From Rhodococcoides fascians A44A (GTDB taxonomy: Bacteria > Actinomycetota > Actinomycetes > Mycobacteriales > Mycobacteriaceae), in assembly GCF_000760735.1 (NCBI RefSeq), contig NZ_JMEX01000008.1:2450905-2514904 (forward strand): a stretch of DNA of 64,000 bases. Reading direction: 5' to 3'. Shown in pieces: positions 25,128 through 34,504 of the stretch. Position numbers and translations under genes: made by a program. A model generated the notes under the pieces. It searched no databases. It saw nothing but the letters and a program-made list of their open reading frames with translations, and had not been told where the DNA came from. How positions within the stretch are numbered: the stretch's first letter is position 1; each line of letters opens with the position of its first letter.

Positions 25128-26837
25128 ATGACCGTGTTGTTGGGGGTGTCCATGGGCGCCCATGCCGTCCGTATGGCCCTGCCACGGAACGGCACAGCTC
25201 TCCTGCCGCCCCGCGTTCTCGTAGCTCCGCAGCAACTCTTCTTCCGTAACCAGGTGATCGACACCGTCGACGACGACGTCGAATACCTCGCCGCCGAGTC
25301 CATCAGCGCTGTCGCAGCCGAGTCCGAGCCGTCGATGTCCACCGGCGTTGCCTACCGCGACGAGCACCAGGCCGACACGCTGGTGCGGGCTCTCGACAAC
25401 CAGCACCTGCACAACTACCGCCTGGTGCACGAGGTGGAAGCCGTCGTCGAGTATCTGGTCGCCAGCGGTGAGGCGGCCGGGTACTCCACCGTCGCGCTCT
25501 ACGACCTCGGAAGCTCGGGATTGAACGTCAGCGTCGTCGATCTCGACGCTCGCCGTGTCATCACGACCCGTCGCACCACCGAGTTCAGCGGCGACCGCTT
25601 CGACGAGATCCTGCGCGACAATCAACTGCAGCGGCTCCACAAGCCCCTCGACGCACCGGACATCGATCTGTTCACCAGGCGCTGCCGCGTCGCCAAGGAA
25701 CGACTGTCCGGCAACGACGCCGTGTGCCTCCCGGACGAGAGCGGAATGATCCTGCTCTCCCGGGACAGTTACGAGACCTTGATCACCGACGAGGTCGACC
25801 GGTCCATCGAGTTCGCACGCGACGTGCTCATCGCCGCGCACGTACCCATCGACGCCGTGGTTCTCGTCGGCGGCGGCTCGCGCATCCCGCTCGTCCGGAA
25901 GAGGGTAGGGCCGTCGCTCGACCTTCCGGCGTTGACCCCCAACGAGCCGGAATCGGTCGCCGCCCGCGGCGCAGCGCTCTCGGCCAGGCCTGCGGAGGGT
26001 GGTGCAGTGGCGCAGGGCACGGCCCCGGCACGCTCCAGCGCCCCGAACGGTCGCCCGGTGCCCGCGCATCCTGCAGCGTTCGCGGCACCCGTCGCGCCGC
26101 GCCCCACCGATGCGACACCGACGATCTCGATCTCACGTGACGACCTTCCCGCCGACCTGCCGCCTCTGGTGAGCGCATCGGCTCTGTCCGCTGCCGCGGC
26201 TCCAGGCCGTGTGGCGCCTCCGTCGTCGGTGCCGCCCCCTGTACCTCCTGCCGAAGCGGCACCGCCCACGGGACCGGAGCCGGAAGAGCCCTCGCGTCCG
26301 GGGTCCGAGCGTCCCGTGTCCGAGCAGCCTGTGTCTCATTTCGCGTTGAAGAACGTCTACTGGCTCGATGCCGCTTACGAGGACGACGACGGTGAGGACG
26401 AGTCCGAGCGCACTCGTCGTCGCGTTCGGTCCTGGTCCGTCGTCGGGGTCGCCGCGGCCGCGGTGATCGCGGTATCCGGGTTTCTGCTGACCCGGCCGAG
26501 CAGCGAGCCGGCAGTGGTCGACACTGCAGTGACCCAGGCGCCTGCGCCCAGTGTTGCTGCGACTACACCACCCTCGACGGTTCCGAGCACGCCCGTCGCG
26601 CCGGTCGCCCCACCGCCGCCGGTCACGACCACCACGGAAGCGCCCGCGCCGACCGAGGCCACCGTCGCTCCGCAGCCGCAGAACGTGGAAACTCAGGTGA
26701 CGGAAACTCAGCAAGCGCCACCGCCTGCACCGACGCAGGAGGTTCCCGAACCTGCGCCCGCGCCGCCGCCGCTGATTCCAGGGTTGCCGGACTTCACGTT
26801 GCCGACGATTCCGCCGCTGTTCCCGCCTGCGCCCTAG
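25128..26837 (+). CDS. Membrane-anchored Hsp70/actin-fold protein with Pro-rich extracytoplasmic tail
   Basis: A 569-residue paralogue of the gene at 2447, sharing LGVSxGAxAVRMA, TGVAYRDxxQ, YDLGSSG (125-131), the RCRVAKERLS region and LVGGGSRIP (246-254). As in that protein, the first phosphate loop lacks the canonical Asp and there is no peptide-binding domain. A long Ala/Pro linker, a membrane segment (about 435-454) and a Thr/Pro-rich outer tail follow, ending PPPLIPGLPDFTLPTIPP, almost the same end as the 2447 protein. The chosen ATG has GAGG seven bases before it. It lies 109 bases after the preceding Hsp70-like gene. Confidence 0.8.
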   Translation: MTVLLGVSMGAHAVRMALPRNGTALLPPRVLVAPQQLFFRNQVIDTVDDDVEYLAAESISAVAAESEPSMSTGVAYRDEHQADTLVRALDNQHLHNYRLVHEVEAVVEYLVASGEAAGYSTVALYDLGSSGLNVSVVDLDARRVITTRRTTEFSGDRFDEILRDNQLQRLHKPLDAPDIDLFTRRCRVAKERLSGNDAVCLPDESGMILLSRDSYETLITDEVDRSIEFARDVLIAAHVPIDAVVLVGGGSRIPLVRKRVGPSLDLPALTPNEPESVAARGAALSARPAEGGAVAQGTAPARSSAPNGRPVPAHPAAFAAPVAPRPTDATPTISISRDDLPADLPPLVSASALSAAAAPGRVAPPSSVPPPVPPAEAAPPTGPEPEEPSRPGSERPVSEQPVSHFALKNVYWLDAAYEDDDGEDESERTRRRVRSWSVVGVAAAAVIAVSGFLLTRPSSEPAVVDTAVTQAPAPSVAATTPPSTVPSTPVAPVAPPPPVTTTTEAPAPTEATVAPQPQNVETQVTETQQAPPPAPTQEVPEPAPAPPPLIPGLPDFTLPTIPPLFPPAP

Positions 26838-26838
26838 C

Positions 26839-27360
26839 TCAACGGGACGGGCTGTTTCGCGGTCTGACGTGCTCGAAGATCAGAATCGTCTCCGTCGCGG
26901 CGACGGCCGGGTGTGCGCTGAGATTGTCGACGACGAAGTCGCGTAGCGCAGCGGTGTCCACGGTGGCGATCTGAACGAGGAAGTCGTCGGCGCCTGCGAT
27001 GAAGTAGATGTTGAGCACCTCTTCCAACGCCGCGATCTGGCTTCCGAACTCGCTGATTCGCTTGCGCGCATCGGCCTGGAGGCGCACCGAGATCATCGCC
27101 TGGATGCCCTGCCCCAGTGCCTCGGGGTCGATCTCGGCGTGAAACCCGCGGATGACCCCGCGTTCGACGAGTGACCTGACTCGGCTGAGTGCTGTCGACG
27201 GGGCGATTCCTGCGGCCGCAGCCAGAGCGTTGTTGGGGATACGCGCGTCGCGGCGAAGTTCGTCGATCAGGATGTGGTCGATGTCGTCGAGCCGAACGTG
27301 CCGAACATCGTTCGACGGGCGACCCTTCGAGGGGCGTCCCGATGAATTTTCCGAAGACAT
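26839..27360 (-). CDS. Lrp/AsnC-family regulator, probable regulator of alanine dehydrogenase
   Basis: A 173-residue protein. After a polar N-terminal extension, the helix-turn-helix begins at LDDIDHILIDELRRDARIPNNALAAAAGIAPSTALSRVRSL. The C-terminal RAM domain (IQAMISVRLQAD to ETILIFEHV) binds amino-acid effectors. It is divergent from ald with 100 bases between starts, the same arrangement as AldR and ald in mycobacteria, where the regulator responds to alanine. The longer frame's MNIILYSRI leader has no ribosome site, so the ATG at MSSENSSG is preferred. It converges with the Hsp70-like gene one base away. Confidence 0.9.
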   Translation of the reverse strand: MSSENSSGRPSKGRPSNDVRHVRLDDIDHILIDELRRDARIPNNALAAAAGIAPSTALSRVRSLVERGVIRGFHAEIDPEALGQGIQAMISVRLQADARKRISEFGSQIAALEEVLNIYFIAGADDFLVQIATVDTAALRDFVVDNLSAHPAVAATETILIFEHVRPRNSPSR

Positions 27361-27374
27361 GATGCGACTGTACA

Positions 27375-27416
27375 GAATTATGTTCACATCAGTTGTGGCT
27401 TGACCGCTGATAATTC
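27375..27416. promoter_or_regulatory. Inverted gaattat/ataattc pair between the Lrp gene and ald
   Basis: The arms gaattat (27375-27381) and ataattc (27410-27416) are exact complements 35 bases apart, start to start, in the only AT-rich part of the divergent promoter. Lrp-family octamers often bind paired sites at such spacing, so this is a plausible binding region for the adjacent regulator. Confidence 0.4.
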
Positions 27417-27460
27417 AGAGTTGGCGTACCAGCTCAATCGATTCGGCTTAGGAGCACGTC

Positions 27461-28543
27461 ATGAAAATCGGAATTCCACGCGAGATCAAGAACCACGAGT
27501 ACCGGGTTGCCATCACCCCGGCCGGTGTTCACGAATTGGTCTCGCGCGGACACGAAGTCATCATCGAAACCGAAGCAGGTACCGGATCGTCGTTCAGCGA
27601 CACCGACTTCAAAGCGGCGGGCGCTCAGATCTTCACCTCCGCGGATGCGGTCTGGGAAGCTGCGGATCTACTCCTGAAGGTCAAGGAGCCGATTGCCGAG
27701 GAGTATCACCGACTGCGCTCGGGCCAGGTGCTGTTCACGTACCTTCACCTCGCGGCATCGAAAGAGTGCACGGATGCACTGCTGGCGTCGGGAACCACGT
27801 CGATCGCCTACGAGACGGTCACCGCTCCGGACGGCACGCTGCCCTTGCTCGCGCCGATGAGCGAGGTCGCCGGTCGACTCGCGCCGCAGGCCGGGGCCTA
27901 CCACATGATGGCCAGCGGAGGTGGGCGCGGAGTTCTGATGGGCGGTGTCCCCGGAGTGCGCCCCGCCAACGTTGTCGTGATCGGAGCCGGTGTGTCCGGC
28001 CGTAACGCGGTGGCCATCGCTCACGGCATGCACGCCGACGTCACTGTGCTGGATCTGAACGTCAAGGCGCTCAGGGCAATCGACGACCAGTACAAGGGCG
28101 CCGTCAAGACGGTGGTGTCCAACGCGCTCGAGCTCGAACACGCAGTTCTCGATGCGGACATGGTGATCGGCGCAGTGCTGGTTCCCGGCGCGAAGGCTCC
28201 GAAGCTCGTCTCCAACAGTCTGGTTCAGCGCATGAAGCCGGGCTCGGTTCTCGTCGACATCGCAATCGATCAGGGCGGCTGCTTCGCGGACTCGCGTCCC
28301 ACGACGCATGCCGATCCGACGTACCGCGTTCACGAATCGGTGTTCTACTGCGTCGCGAACATGCCGGGCGCCGTGCCGCGCACCTCCACCTACGCGTTGA
28401 CGAACGCGACTCTGCCGTACGTGATCTCACTGGCGGACAGGGGATGGGAAGCCGCAGTCGCCCAGGACTCCGGATTGAAGGCCGGGCTGAGCACGCACGC
28501 AGGCGAACTGCTGTCCGAGACCGTCGCCGCGGCGTTCGCCTGA
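27461..28543 (+). CDS. ald: Alanine dehydrogenase
   Basis: A 360-residue NAD-dependent L-alanine dehydrogenase (alanine to pyruvate and ammonia, reversible). The full family pattern is visible: MKIGIPREIKNHEYRVAITP, the lysine in LLKVKEP, HLAASKECTDALL, AGAYHMMASGGGRG, and the NAD fold VVVIGAGVSGRNAVAIAHGM. The ATG has AGGAG about seven bases upstream. The length is close to M. tuberculosis Ald (371). Control by the divergent Lrp-type regulator is likely. Confidence 0.97.
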   Translation: MKIGIPREIKNHEYRVAITPAGVHELVSRGHEVIIETEAGTGSSFSDTDFKAAGAQIFTSADAVWEAADLLLKVKEPIAEEYHRLRSGQVLFTYLHLAASKECTDALLASGTTSIAYETVTAPDGTLPLLAPMSEVAGRLAPQAGAYHMMASGGGRGVLMGGVPGVRPANVVVIGAGVSGRNAVAIAHGMHADVTVLDLNVKALRAIDDQYKGAVKTVVSNALELEHAVLDADMVIGAVLVPGAKAPKLVSNSLVQRMKPGSVLVDIAIDQGGCFADSRPTTHADPTYRVHESVFYCVANMPGAVPRTSTYALTNATLPYVISLADRGWEAAVAQDSGLKAGLSTHAGELLSETVAAAFA

Positions 28544-28546
28544 CAC

Positions 28547-29830
28547 TCAGCGTGAATGGCGACCGGACTTCTTCGGTGCCGCCCGCTTCGGTCCGGCAAC
28601 TCCGCCCGGTCGAGCGAGCAGTGCGGCTATGCCCGTCGTCAACGGAACGGACAGAGCAAGGGCTACGCCTCCGACCGACGATCGCACGATCTCGATCGCC
28701 ACGGCGTCACCCGTCAGCACGTCCTGGATGGACCTGCCCGCCACGCTGAACAACAACAGCAACGGCAGCGCTCCACCCGCGTACGCGAGCACGAGGGTGT
28801 ACACCGTGCTCGCGATGTGGTCGCGGCCGACGCGCATCGCCGACGAGAAGATCTGCCGTCGGGTGGCGGTGGCGTCGGCGGACGCGATCTCGAACGCAGC
28901 CGAGGCCTGCGTGATGGTGACGTCGTTCAGCACACCGAGCGATCCGATGATGAAGCCGGCGAGCAGCAGCCCGGTGATGCTCACCTGCTGGATGTAGGCC
29001 TGGACGTCGGTGTTCTGTTCTTCCGACAGACCCGTCAGATGAGTCATTCGGATCGCGACGTAGGACAACACCGCAGCGAGCGCCATCGAGGTCAATGTCC
29101 CGAGCAAGGCGGAGCTCGTGCGTAGGTTCACTCCGTGCGCCAGATACAGCACCGCGTACAGGATGATCGACCCCGCCACCAACGCAACGGGTATCGCCGG
29201 GGCGCCGTCGAGCAACGCAGGCAACATGAAGCCGACGAGAACGGCGAAGGCGATGATCAAACCGATCAACGCACGGAAGCCGCGCCACCTGGCCACGACG
29301 CAGATGACGACCGCGAAGACGGCGACGATGATCGACAGCGGCAATCCGCGAGCGAAATCGTTGAACGAATACTGCGTCGTTCCGTTCGGATCGGTCTGCC
29401 GGACCAGTCGCACGCTCTCACCGGTACGGATGTCGGGTTGGCCTGGACCGGGCACGATCTCGATGAGAGTTCGTGTCCCCGCGTTCGGCCCGGAATCGAT
29501 GGTCACGATGCTGCGCTGGCATTCGTATCCGGCGCCGATCGGTGGCGTCGGATTACCGGTGAAGACGCGTCCGGCGGAACCGCTGCCGCAGGCGCCAATG
29601 TCCTGGGACACGACCGTCCCGGCTTCGGTGTTCACGGCCCCGCCGCCGGAGGTCTGGAAGGGAAGCGGGATCTCGACGCTCTGTTTGCTCGGCCAGAGAA
29701 GCACGGCTCCGGCAACGACAGCGAGACCGATGGCCAGCAGCAGGCCGATCACGATCCGGGCGGCGACGGGGCCGAGCGGAGCCGGCTCGTTGCTGTGACC
29801 GTGACCGTGTCCATGCCCGTGTGAATCCAC
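28547..29830 (-). CDS. YibE/F-family membrane protein with His-rich N-terminus
   Basis: A 427-residue protein with a signal anchor, an extracytoplasmic domain of about 130 residues and about seven C-terminal membrane segments (YibE/F-like). Conserved-looking stretches include FARGLPLSIIVAVFAVVICVVARWRGFRALIGL, HGVNLRTSSALLGTLTSM and GSLGVLNDVTITQASAAFE. The N-terminus carries a (GH)n run, MDSHGHGHGHGHS, which may bind metal. The family has no proven function; it is thought to be a transporter or permease. The gene ends three bases from the end of ald. Confidence 0.85.
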   Translation of the reverse strand: MDSHGHGHGHGHSNEPAPLGPVAARIVIGLLLAIGLAVVAGAVLLWPSKQSVEIPLPFQTSGGGAVNTEAGTVVSQDIGACGSGSAGRVFTGNPTPPIGAGYECQRSIVTIDSGPNAGTRTLIEIVPGPGQPDIRTGESVRLVRQTDPNGTTQYSFNDFARGLPLSIIVAVFAVVICVVARWRGFRALIGLIIAFAVLVGFMLPALLDGAPAIPVALVAGSIILYAVLYLAHGVNLRTSSALLGTLTSMALAAVLSYVAIRMTHLTGLSEEQNTDVQAYIQQVSITGLLLAGFIIGSLGVLNDVTITQASAAFEIASADATATRRQIFSSAMRVGRDHIASTVYTLVLAYAGGALPLLLLFSVAGRSIQDVLTGDAVAIEIVRSSVGGVALALSVPLTTGIAALLARPGGVAGPKRAAPKKSGRHSR

Positions 29831-30123
29831 GGTGCAAGGCTAGTGGGTGACGACGCGTCGGACCCAGCGCGACGCGGGGGTCGGGAGGTTTGGGAGCTCG
29901 GTGGCGGGGAGCAGGGGGGGCGTCCCCCGCCACCTTCCTGATCGCCCCGGGGGGGGTGGGGTACGACCAGTGCTCGGGCACACAAGGTGCCGACCGCCAA
30001 TCTACAGAAACTTGGGTCCGTGTGTAGGGCAGCGGGGATGTTTTTTGTGTCACTTTTCAATCACTTTCCCTACTTTCCCGTCAGTTGACGCGGCGGGTCG
30101 AAGGGAAAAGCGAAACAACCGAC

Positions 30124-31374
30124 CTACTGCTTGTACGACGCCAGGAAGTTTCCGAACCTCTCGATGGCAACGGACAAGTCGCGAGCCCACGGCAGCGTCA
30201 CGATGCGGAGGTGGTCGTGCCCCGGCCAGTTGAAGCCGGTGCCCTGGACGACGAGGATCTTCTCCTGCAGCAACAGATCCTGTACGAGCTTCTCGTCGTC
30301 GTGGATCTCGTGCACCTCGGGGTCGAGACGCGGGAACGCATACAGTGCGCCGCGGGGCTTCACACACGAGACGCCGTCGATGGCGTTGAGTTTCTCCCAC
30401 GCGACATCGCGCTGCTCGAGGAGGCGGCCACCGGGCAGGATCAGGTCCTCGATGCTCTGGTGTCCACCCAGTGCCACCTGAATCGCGTGCTGTGCAGGCA
30501 CATTCGGGCACAGGCGAGTCGACGCCAGCAGGTCGATGCCCTCGATGAAGCCGGCTGCGTGTTCCTTCGGCCCGGTGATCGCGAGCCAACCGGAGCGGTA
30601 GCCCGCGACGCGATACGCCTTCGACAAGCCGTTGTAGGTCAGGCAGAGCAGGTCGGGAGCGAGGCTCGCCAACGAGATGTGCTCGGCATCGTCGTACAGG
30701 ATCCGGTCGTAGATCTCGTCGGCCAGCAGCAGCAGCTGGTACTTACGGGCGAGGTCGACGATGCCCTGCAGAACTTCTCGCGAGTAGACCGCGCCCGTCG
30801 GGTTGTTGGGGTTGATCACCAGCAGTGCGACGGTCTTCGGGGTGATCTTCGATTCGATGTCCGCGAGGTCGGGGTTCCACCCGTTCTCCTCGTCGCACAG
30901 ATAGTGCACGGCCTTGCCACCCGACAGCGTGGTCATTGCCGTCCACAGTGGGTAGTCCGGCGCCGGGATCAGCACCTCGTCACCGTCGTCGAGCAAAGCC
31001 TGCATCGTCATGGTGATGAGCTCGGAGACGCCGTTGCCCAGATAGATGTCGTCGACGTCGACCTCGGGGAAGCCCGGCTCGAGCTCGTACCGGGTGACGA
31101 TGGCACGGCGAGCGGACAGGATGCCCTTCGATTCCGAGTAACCCTGGGCGTAGGGGAGGGCAGCGATCATGTCGCGAACGATCACGTCGGGCGCCTCGAA
31201 ACCGAACGGCGCGGGGTTGCCGATGTTCAGCTTGAGGATGCGGTGCCCCTCCGCTTCCAGCCGCGCCGCGTGGGCGTGTACCGGCCCACGGATCTCGTAC
31301 AGCACGTTCTGCAGCTTCGTGGACTGTTGCAGTGTGCGATGGCGCGTCTGGTGGATCGTCTGCGGATTGCTCAC
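30124..31374 (-). CDS. aspC: PLP-dependent aminotransferase, AspC/AlaT type (Rv0337c-like)
   Basis: A 416-residue class I/II aminotransferase. Signatures are NIGNPAPFGFEAPD, YSESKGILSARRAI, APDYPLWTAMTTLSGG, VINPNNPTGAVY, ADEIYDRILYDD and the PLP lysine in YNGLSKAYRVAGYRSGW. It matches the enzyme called aspC in M. tuberculosis (Rv0337c), which resembles E. coli AlaA and may make alanine from pyruvate and glutamate, so the aspartate label is uncertain. The adjacent Fe-S oxidoreductase and iniBAC genes repeat the mycobacterial gene order. Confidence 0.93.
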   Translation of the reverse strand: MSNPQTIHQTRHRTLQQSTKLQNVLYEIRGPVHAHAARLEAEGHRILKLNIGNPAPFGFEAPDVIVRDMIAALPYAQGYSESKGILSARRAIVTRYELEPGFPEVDVDDIYLGNGVSELITMTMQALLDDGDEVLIPAPDYPLWTAMTTLSGGKAVHYLCDEENGWNPDLADIESKITPKTVALLVINPNNPTGAVYSREVLQGIVDLARKYQLLLLADEIYDRILYDDAEHISLASLAPDLLCLTYNGLSKAYRVAGYRSGWLAITGPKEHAAGFIEGIDLLASTRLCPNVPAQHAIQVALGGHQSIEDLILPGGRLLEQRDVAWEKLNAIDGVSCVKPRGALYAFPRLDPEVHEIHDDEKLVQDLLLQEKILVVQGTGFNWPGHDHLRIVTLPWARDLSVAIERFGNFLASYKQ

Positions 31375-31449
31375 GCCCTTATCGTGCCAGGTGAAGTTCT
31401 CTCACCGCGAGCGGATTACTTGTCGGTAATCGGTGCGACAATCGACGGC

Positions 31450-32157
31450 ATGTGTGGACGCTATGCCAGCACCCAGAGCGACAGTGATCTCCGCGCGGTG
31501 TTCGACATCGCAGAATCGGTGGGGGACGAGCTTCCCCCGTCCTACAACATCGCGCCGACGCAGACCGTTCGTACGGTGCTGGAACGCACCCCCAAGGACG
31601 AGCCGGAGTCCGACGCCGTGCGTCAGCTCCGGTCGGTGAGGTGGGGCCTGATTCCGTCGTGGTCCAAGGACGCCAAGATCGGCAGCCGGATGATCAACGC
31701 GCGATCGGAGACCATCACCGAGAAGCCGTCGTTCAAGAAGGCTGCGTCGAAGCGTCGGTGCATCGTCCCCGCCGACGGTTACTACGAGTGGGAGAAGCGC
31801 GACGGGGCGAAGGTTCCGTACTTCCTGCACGCAGAAGGTGTCCTGGCCATGGCGGGGCTGTACGAGCTGTGGCGTGATCCCACGAAGTCCGACGACGACG
31901 AGGATCGCTGGGTCTGGTCCGTCACCGTGCTGACGGCGCCTGCAGCCGATGCGCTGGGGCACATCCACGACCGTTCGCCGGTGGTCATCCCGGACGGCCT
32001 TCGCGACGACTGGCTCAGCCCGTCCATCACGAAACTGGAATCGGTGCAGGAGATGCTGGCCACCGTTCCCGAGCCTCGCCTGCTTCCCTACGAGGTGGGG
32101 ACCGCCGTCAACAGTGTGCGCAACAACAGCCCCGAACTGCTGGATCCGGTCGCTTAA
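31450..32157 (+). CDS. SRAP-domain protein (YedK/HMCES family)
   Basis: A 235-residue SOS-response-associated peptidase (SRAP) protein, which crosslinks covalently to abasic sites in single-stranded DNA. The N-terminus MCGRYAS gives the essential Cys2 after Met removal. SYNIAPTQ, RWGLIPSWSKD, MINARSETI, CIVPADGYYEWEK with catalytic Glu, and the HDRSPVVIP His motif are all intact. The ATG is fixed by the invariant MCGRY. The gene ends with a four-base overlap with the small gene on the other strand. Confidence 0.97.
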   Translation: MCGRYASTQSDSDLRAVFDIAESVGDELPPSYNIAPTQTVRTVLERTPKDEPESDAVRQLRSVRWGLIPSWSKDAKIGSRMINARSETITEKPSFKKAASKRRCIVPADGYYEWEKRDGAKVPYFLHAEGVLAMAGLYELWRDPTKSDDDEDRWVWSVTVLTAPAADALGHIHDRSPVVIPDGLRDDWLSPSITKLESVQEMLATVPEPRLLPYEVGTAVNSVRNNSPELLDPVA

Positions 32158-32381
32158 CGAAGCCGCCGCGCGCAGACGGCCCGCATGCTCTCGCGGGTCT
32201 CGTCGTCGAGGGTCTTGCCTGCCGGTCCGTCGAGCAGGGCGCTGAGACGGGTGAAGTAGGACCGCGCGGGCAGGCCGAAGTGGACGTAGATGTCCTCGTC
32301 GCTGCCTCCGCCGTATCCGTACCAGGATCGGCCGAATGCCAGGATTGCGTCGTCGACGCTGTTCGATGTCGTGTTGCGCAC
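32154..32381 (-). CDS. Small DUF3263-like protein
   Basis: A 75-residue protein with the pattern DDAILAFGRSWYGYGGGSDEDIYVHFGLPARSYFTRLSALLD, close to DUF3263 proteins of actinobacteria: a small helical domain, possibly helix-turn-helix, of unknown role. The GTG start is preceded by GGGGGA. It converges with the SRAP gene and is divergent from the S9 peptidase gene. Confidence 0.72.
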   Translation of the reverse strand: MRNTTSNSVDDAILAFGRSWYGYGGGSDEDIYVHFGLPARSYFTRLSALLDGPAGKTLDDETRESMRAVCARRLR

Positions 32382-32494
32382 GGTTCCCCCTTGGGTCGAG
32401 ACTCCATTTTGTCCAGCACATTTGTCCGGGGGATGAACGGCGCGTAACGACCGCAGCTCGTACCTGGCTTGTCCGGTTGCCTACGCTGGTCCGC

Positions 32495-34405
32495 ATGACT
32501 GCGACCTCGTTGCCCTTCGGTTCCTGGCCGTCCCCGATTTCCGCTGCGGATCTGTCCGCGAGCGGCCATCCGGTGGAGGGTGGGCGATTCGTCGGCGACG
32601 AGATCCGGTGGGCCGAGATGCGGCCGACGGAGGGCGGCAGGACGACGGTGTGCCGTCATCGGGACGGGCACGTCGAGACCGTGATACCGGAGCCGTACAA
32701 CGCCCGCACCCGTGTTCACGAATACGGGGGCGGAGCCTGGACCACCGTGTCCGACGGGCGAATCGTGTTCTCCGAGTTCTCCGATCAGCGCGTCTACGTC
32801 ACCAGGCCCGGCGATACTCCGGTTCCGCTGACGCCGGAGCCGGAGACTCCGTCGTCGGTGCGTTTCGGCGAATTGACGGTCGTCGGTGACGAGGTCGTCG
32901 CGGTCCGTGAGGTGCACGACGGTACGGCGGTCGCTCGCGACATCTGTGCGATTCGGCTCGACGGGACAGGTGTCCGCTCGCTGGTGTCCGGATCTCACTT
33001 CCTCGCGTTCCCTCGCTTGTCTCCCGACCGCAGCAAACTGGCCTGGATCGCGTGGGATCACCCTCGGATGCCCTGGGACGGAACGGAACTACGAGTCGCG
33101 GATCTGTCCACCGGTGAGATCACCGTGGTTCTCGGCGGCGACGAGGAATCCGTTCTGCAGCCCGAGTGGATCGACGAGGACACGCTCTACGTCATCAGCG
33201 ACCGGACCGGGTGGTGGAACATCTACCGAACCGATCTGTCCGGCAACGTAACCGCACTGCACGAGGCCGAAGCAGATTTCGGAGCGCCGCTGTGGCAGCT
33301 CGGGGCGCGGTGGTACTCGGTGCTGGACGACGGAAAGCTGCTGACCGTCCGCACCTTCGGGACCGACACCCTCGCCGTACTGGACCCGGAGACGGGCACC
33401 TTGCAGGACATCGATCTGCCGGGACTCACATCGGTGACACTCGGGGCGCGCAACGGAACATCGTTCCTGCTCAAAGCCGGTGGTGCCCAAAGCCCGAGCG
33501 GATTGCGACTGCTGGACCTCGAATCCGGCGACACCACGCTGGTGCGTTCCGGACTCGAAACCGTGCCCGACGCCGACTACCTCCCGCACGGTGAGCCCGT
33601 CACGTTCCAGGGGCCCGAACGCGAAGTCCACGCTATCGCCTACGCACCTCGCAATCCGGAGTACACCGGGCTGGACGGCGAACTGCCGCCGTACGTGGCA
33701 TTCGTTCACGGTGGCCCGACAGCGCACGTGGCACCTGCACTGAACCCGGTGTTCGCGTACTTCACCAGCCGGGGCATCGGCGTCGTCGACGTCAACTACG
33801 GCGGTTCGAGCGGATACGGCCGTGCATACCGGAACAGGCTGCGGGGCCAGTGGGGAATCGTCGACGTCGAGGACACCGTCGCCGCTGTCCGAGGCCTCGC
33901 CGACGCGGGCCTGGCCGATCCGGCGCGTCTGGCCATCGAGGGTGGCTCGGCCGGCGGCTGGACCGTCTTGGCGGCGCTGACGTCGTCGGATGTCTTCGCC
34001 TGTGGTGCATCGTATTACGGCGTCGCCGAGCTGGAGATGTTCGTCGCCGAGACTCACGATTTCGAGTCCCGCTACATCGACGGGCTGATCGGACCGCTCC
34101 CGGAGGCGCTGGACCTGTACCGCACGCGCGCACCGGTCAACAACGTCGACGGCTTGTCGTGCCCGGTTCTGTTGCTGCAGGGCCTGGCGGATCCGATCGT
34201 TCCACCGTCGCAAGCCGAACGATTCCGGGATGCTTTGGTGAAGAAGGGAATTCCCCACGCCTACCTGGCGTACGAGGGCGAATCGCACGGATTCCGCAAA
34301 CTCGAGACACAGGTGAACGCACGAGAGTCCGAACTGTCCTTCTACGGTCAGGTGCTCGGCTTCACGCCTCCCGGCATTCCTGAACTGGAGCTGTGGCGAC
34401 CGTGA
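32495..34405 (+). CDS. Prolyl-oligopeptidase-family (S9) serine peptidase
   Basis: A 636-residue cytoplasmic protein: an N-terminal seven-blade beta-propeller (about 1-390), then an alpha/beta-hydrolase domain. The catalytic triad is visible: Ser485 in GGSAGGW, Asp566 in GLADPIVPP and His598 in GESHGFRK. It fits the S9C group (acylaminoacyl-peptidase or dipeptidyl-peptidase type), which cleaves short peptides. The ATG at MTATSLPFG is chosen because the longer frame is low-quality leader. A hairpin with a T-run follows. Confidence 0.92.
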   Translation: MTATSLPFGSWPSPISAADLSASGHPVEGGRFVGDEIRWAEMRPTEGGRTTVCRHRDGHVETVIPEPYNARTRVHEYGGGAWTTVSDGRIVFSEFSDQRVYVTRPGDTPVPLTPEPETPSSVRFGELTVVGDEVVAVREVHDGTAVARDICAIRLDGTGVRSLVSGSHFLAFPRLSPDRSKLAWIAWDHPRMPWDGTELRVADLSTGEITVVLGGDEESVLQPEWIDEDTLYVISDRTGWWNIYRTDLSGNVTALHEAEADFGAPLWQLGARWYSVLDDGKLLTVRTFGTDTLAVLDPETGTLQDIDLPGLTSVTLGARNGTSFLLKAGGAQSPSGLRLLDLESGDTTLVRSGLETVPDADYLPHGEPVTFQGPEREVHAIAYAPRNPEYTGLDGELPPYVAFVHGGPTAHVAPALNPVFAYFTSRGIGVVDVNYGGSSGYGRAYRNRLRGQWGIVDVEDTVAAVRGLADAGLADPARLAIEGGSAGGWTVLAALTSSDVFACGASYYGVAELEMFVAETHDFESRYIDGLIGPLPEALDLYRTRAPVNNVDGLSCPVLLLQGLADPIVPPSQAERFRDALVKKGIPHAYLAYEGESHGFRKLETQVNARESELSFYGQVLGFTPPGIPELELWRP

Positions 34406-34407
34406 GC

Positions 34408-34441
34408 GGTGCTGGTCGGTTCGGGAGCCAGCACCCTTTTT
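34408..34441 (+). terminator. Rho-independent terminator after the S9 peptidase
   Basis: The arms ggtgctgg (34408-34415) and ccagcacc (34428-34435) pair perfectly and are followed by cttttt. Confidence 0.8.
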
Positions 34442-34504
34442 GTGGGGTCCGCACACGTGCTCGGACCTGATTCGGCGTGTCAGGTCAGCAAAAAAGGTGC
34501 TAGC

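Noticed and set aside
22964..25342. 792-codon minus-strand frame ending in the carrier protein
   Set aside because: Only the last 85 codons are a recognisable carrier protein with its own GGAGG and GTG; the rest is antisense to two Hsp70-like genes.
29831..30123. Possible small gene or RNA between the YibE/F and aminotransferase genes
   Set aside because: The 293 bases contain G-runs and an AT-rich patch but no start with a ribosome site, no conserved peptide and no stable hairpin with a T-run.
30085..32157. 690-codon plus-strand frame ending in the SRAP protein
   Set aside because: The invariant MCGRY start at 31450 defines the gene; the upstream part is antisense to the aminotransferase.
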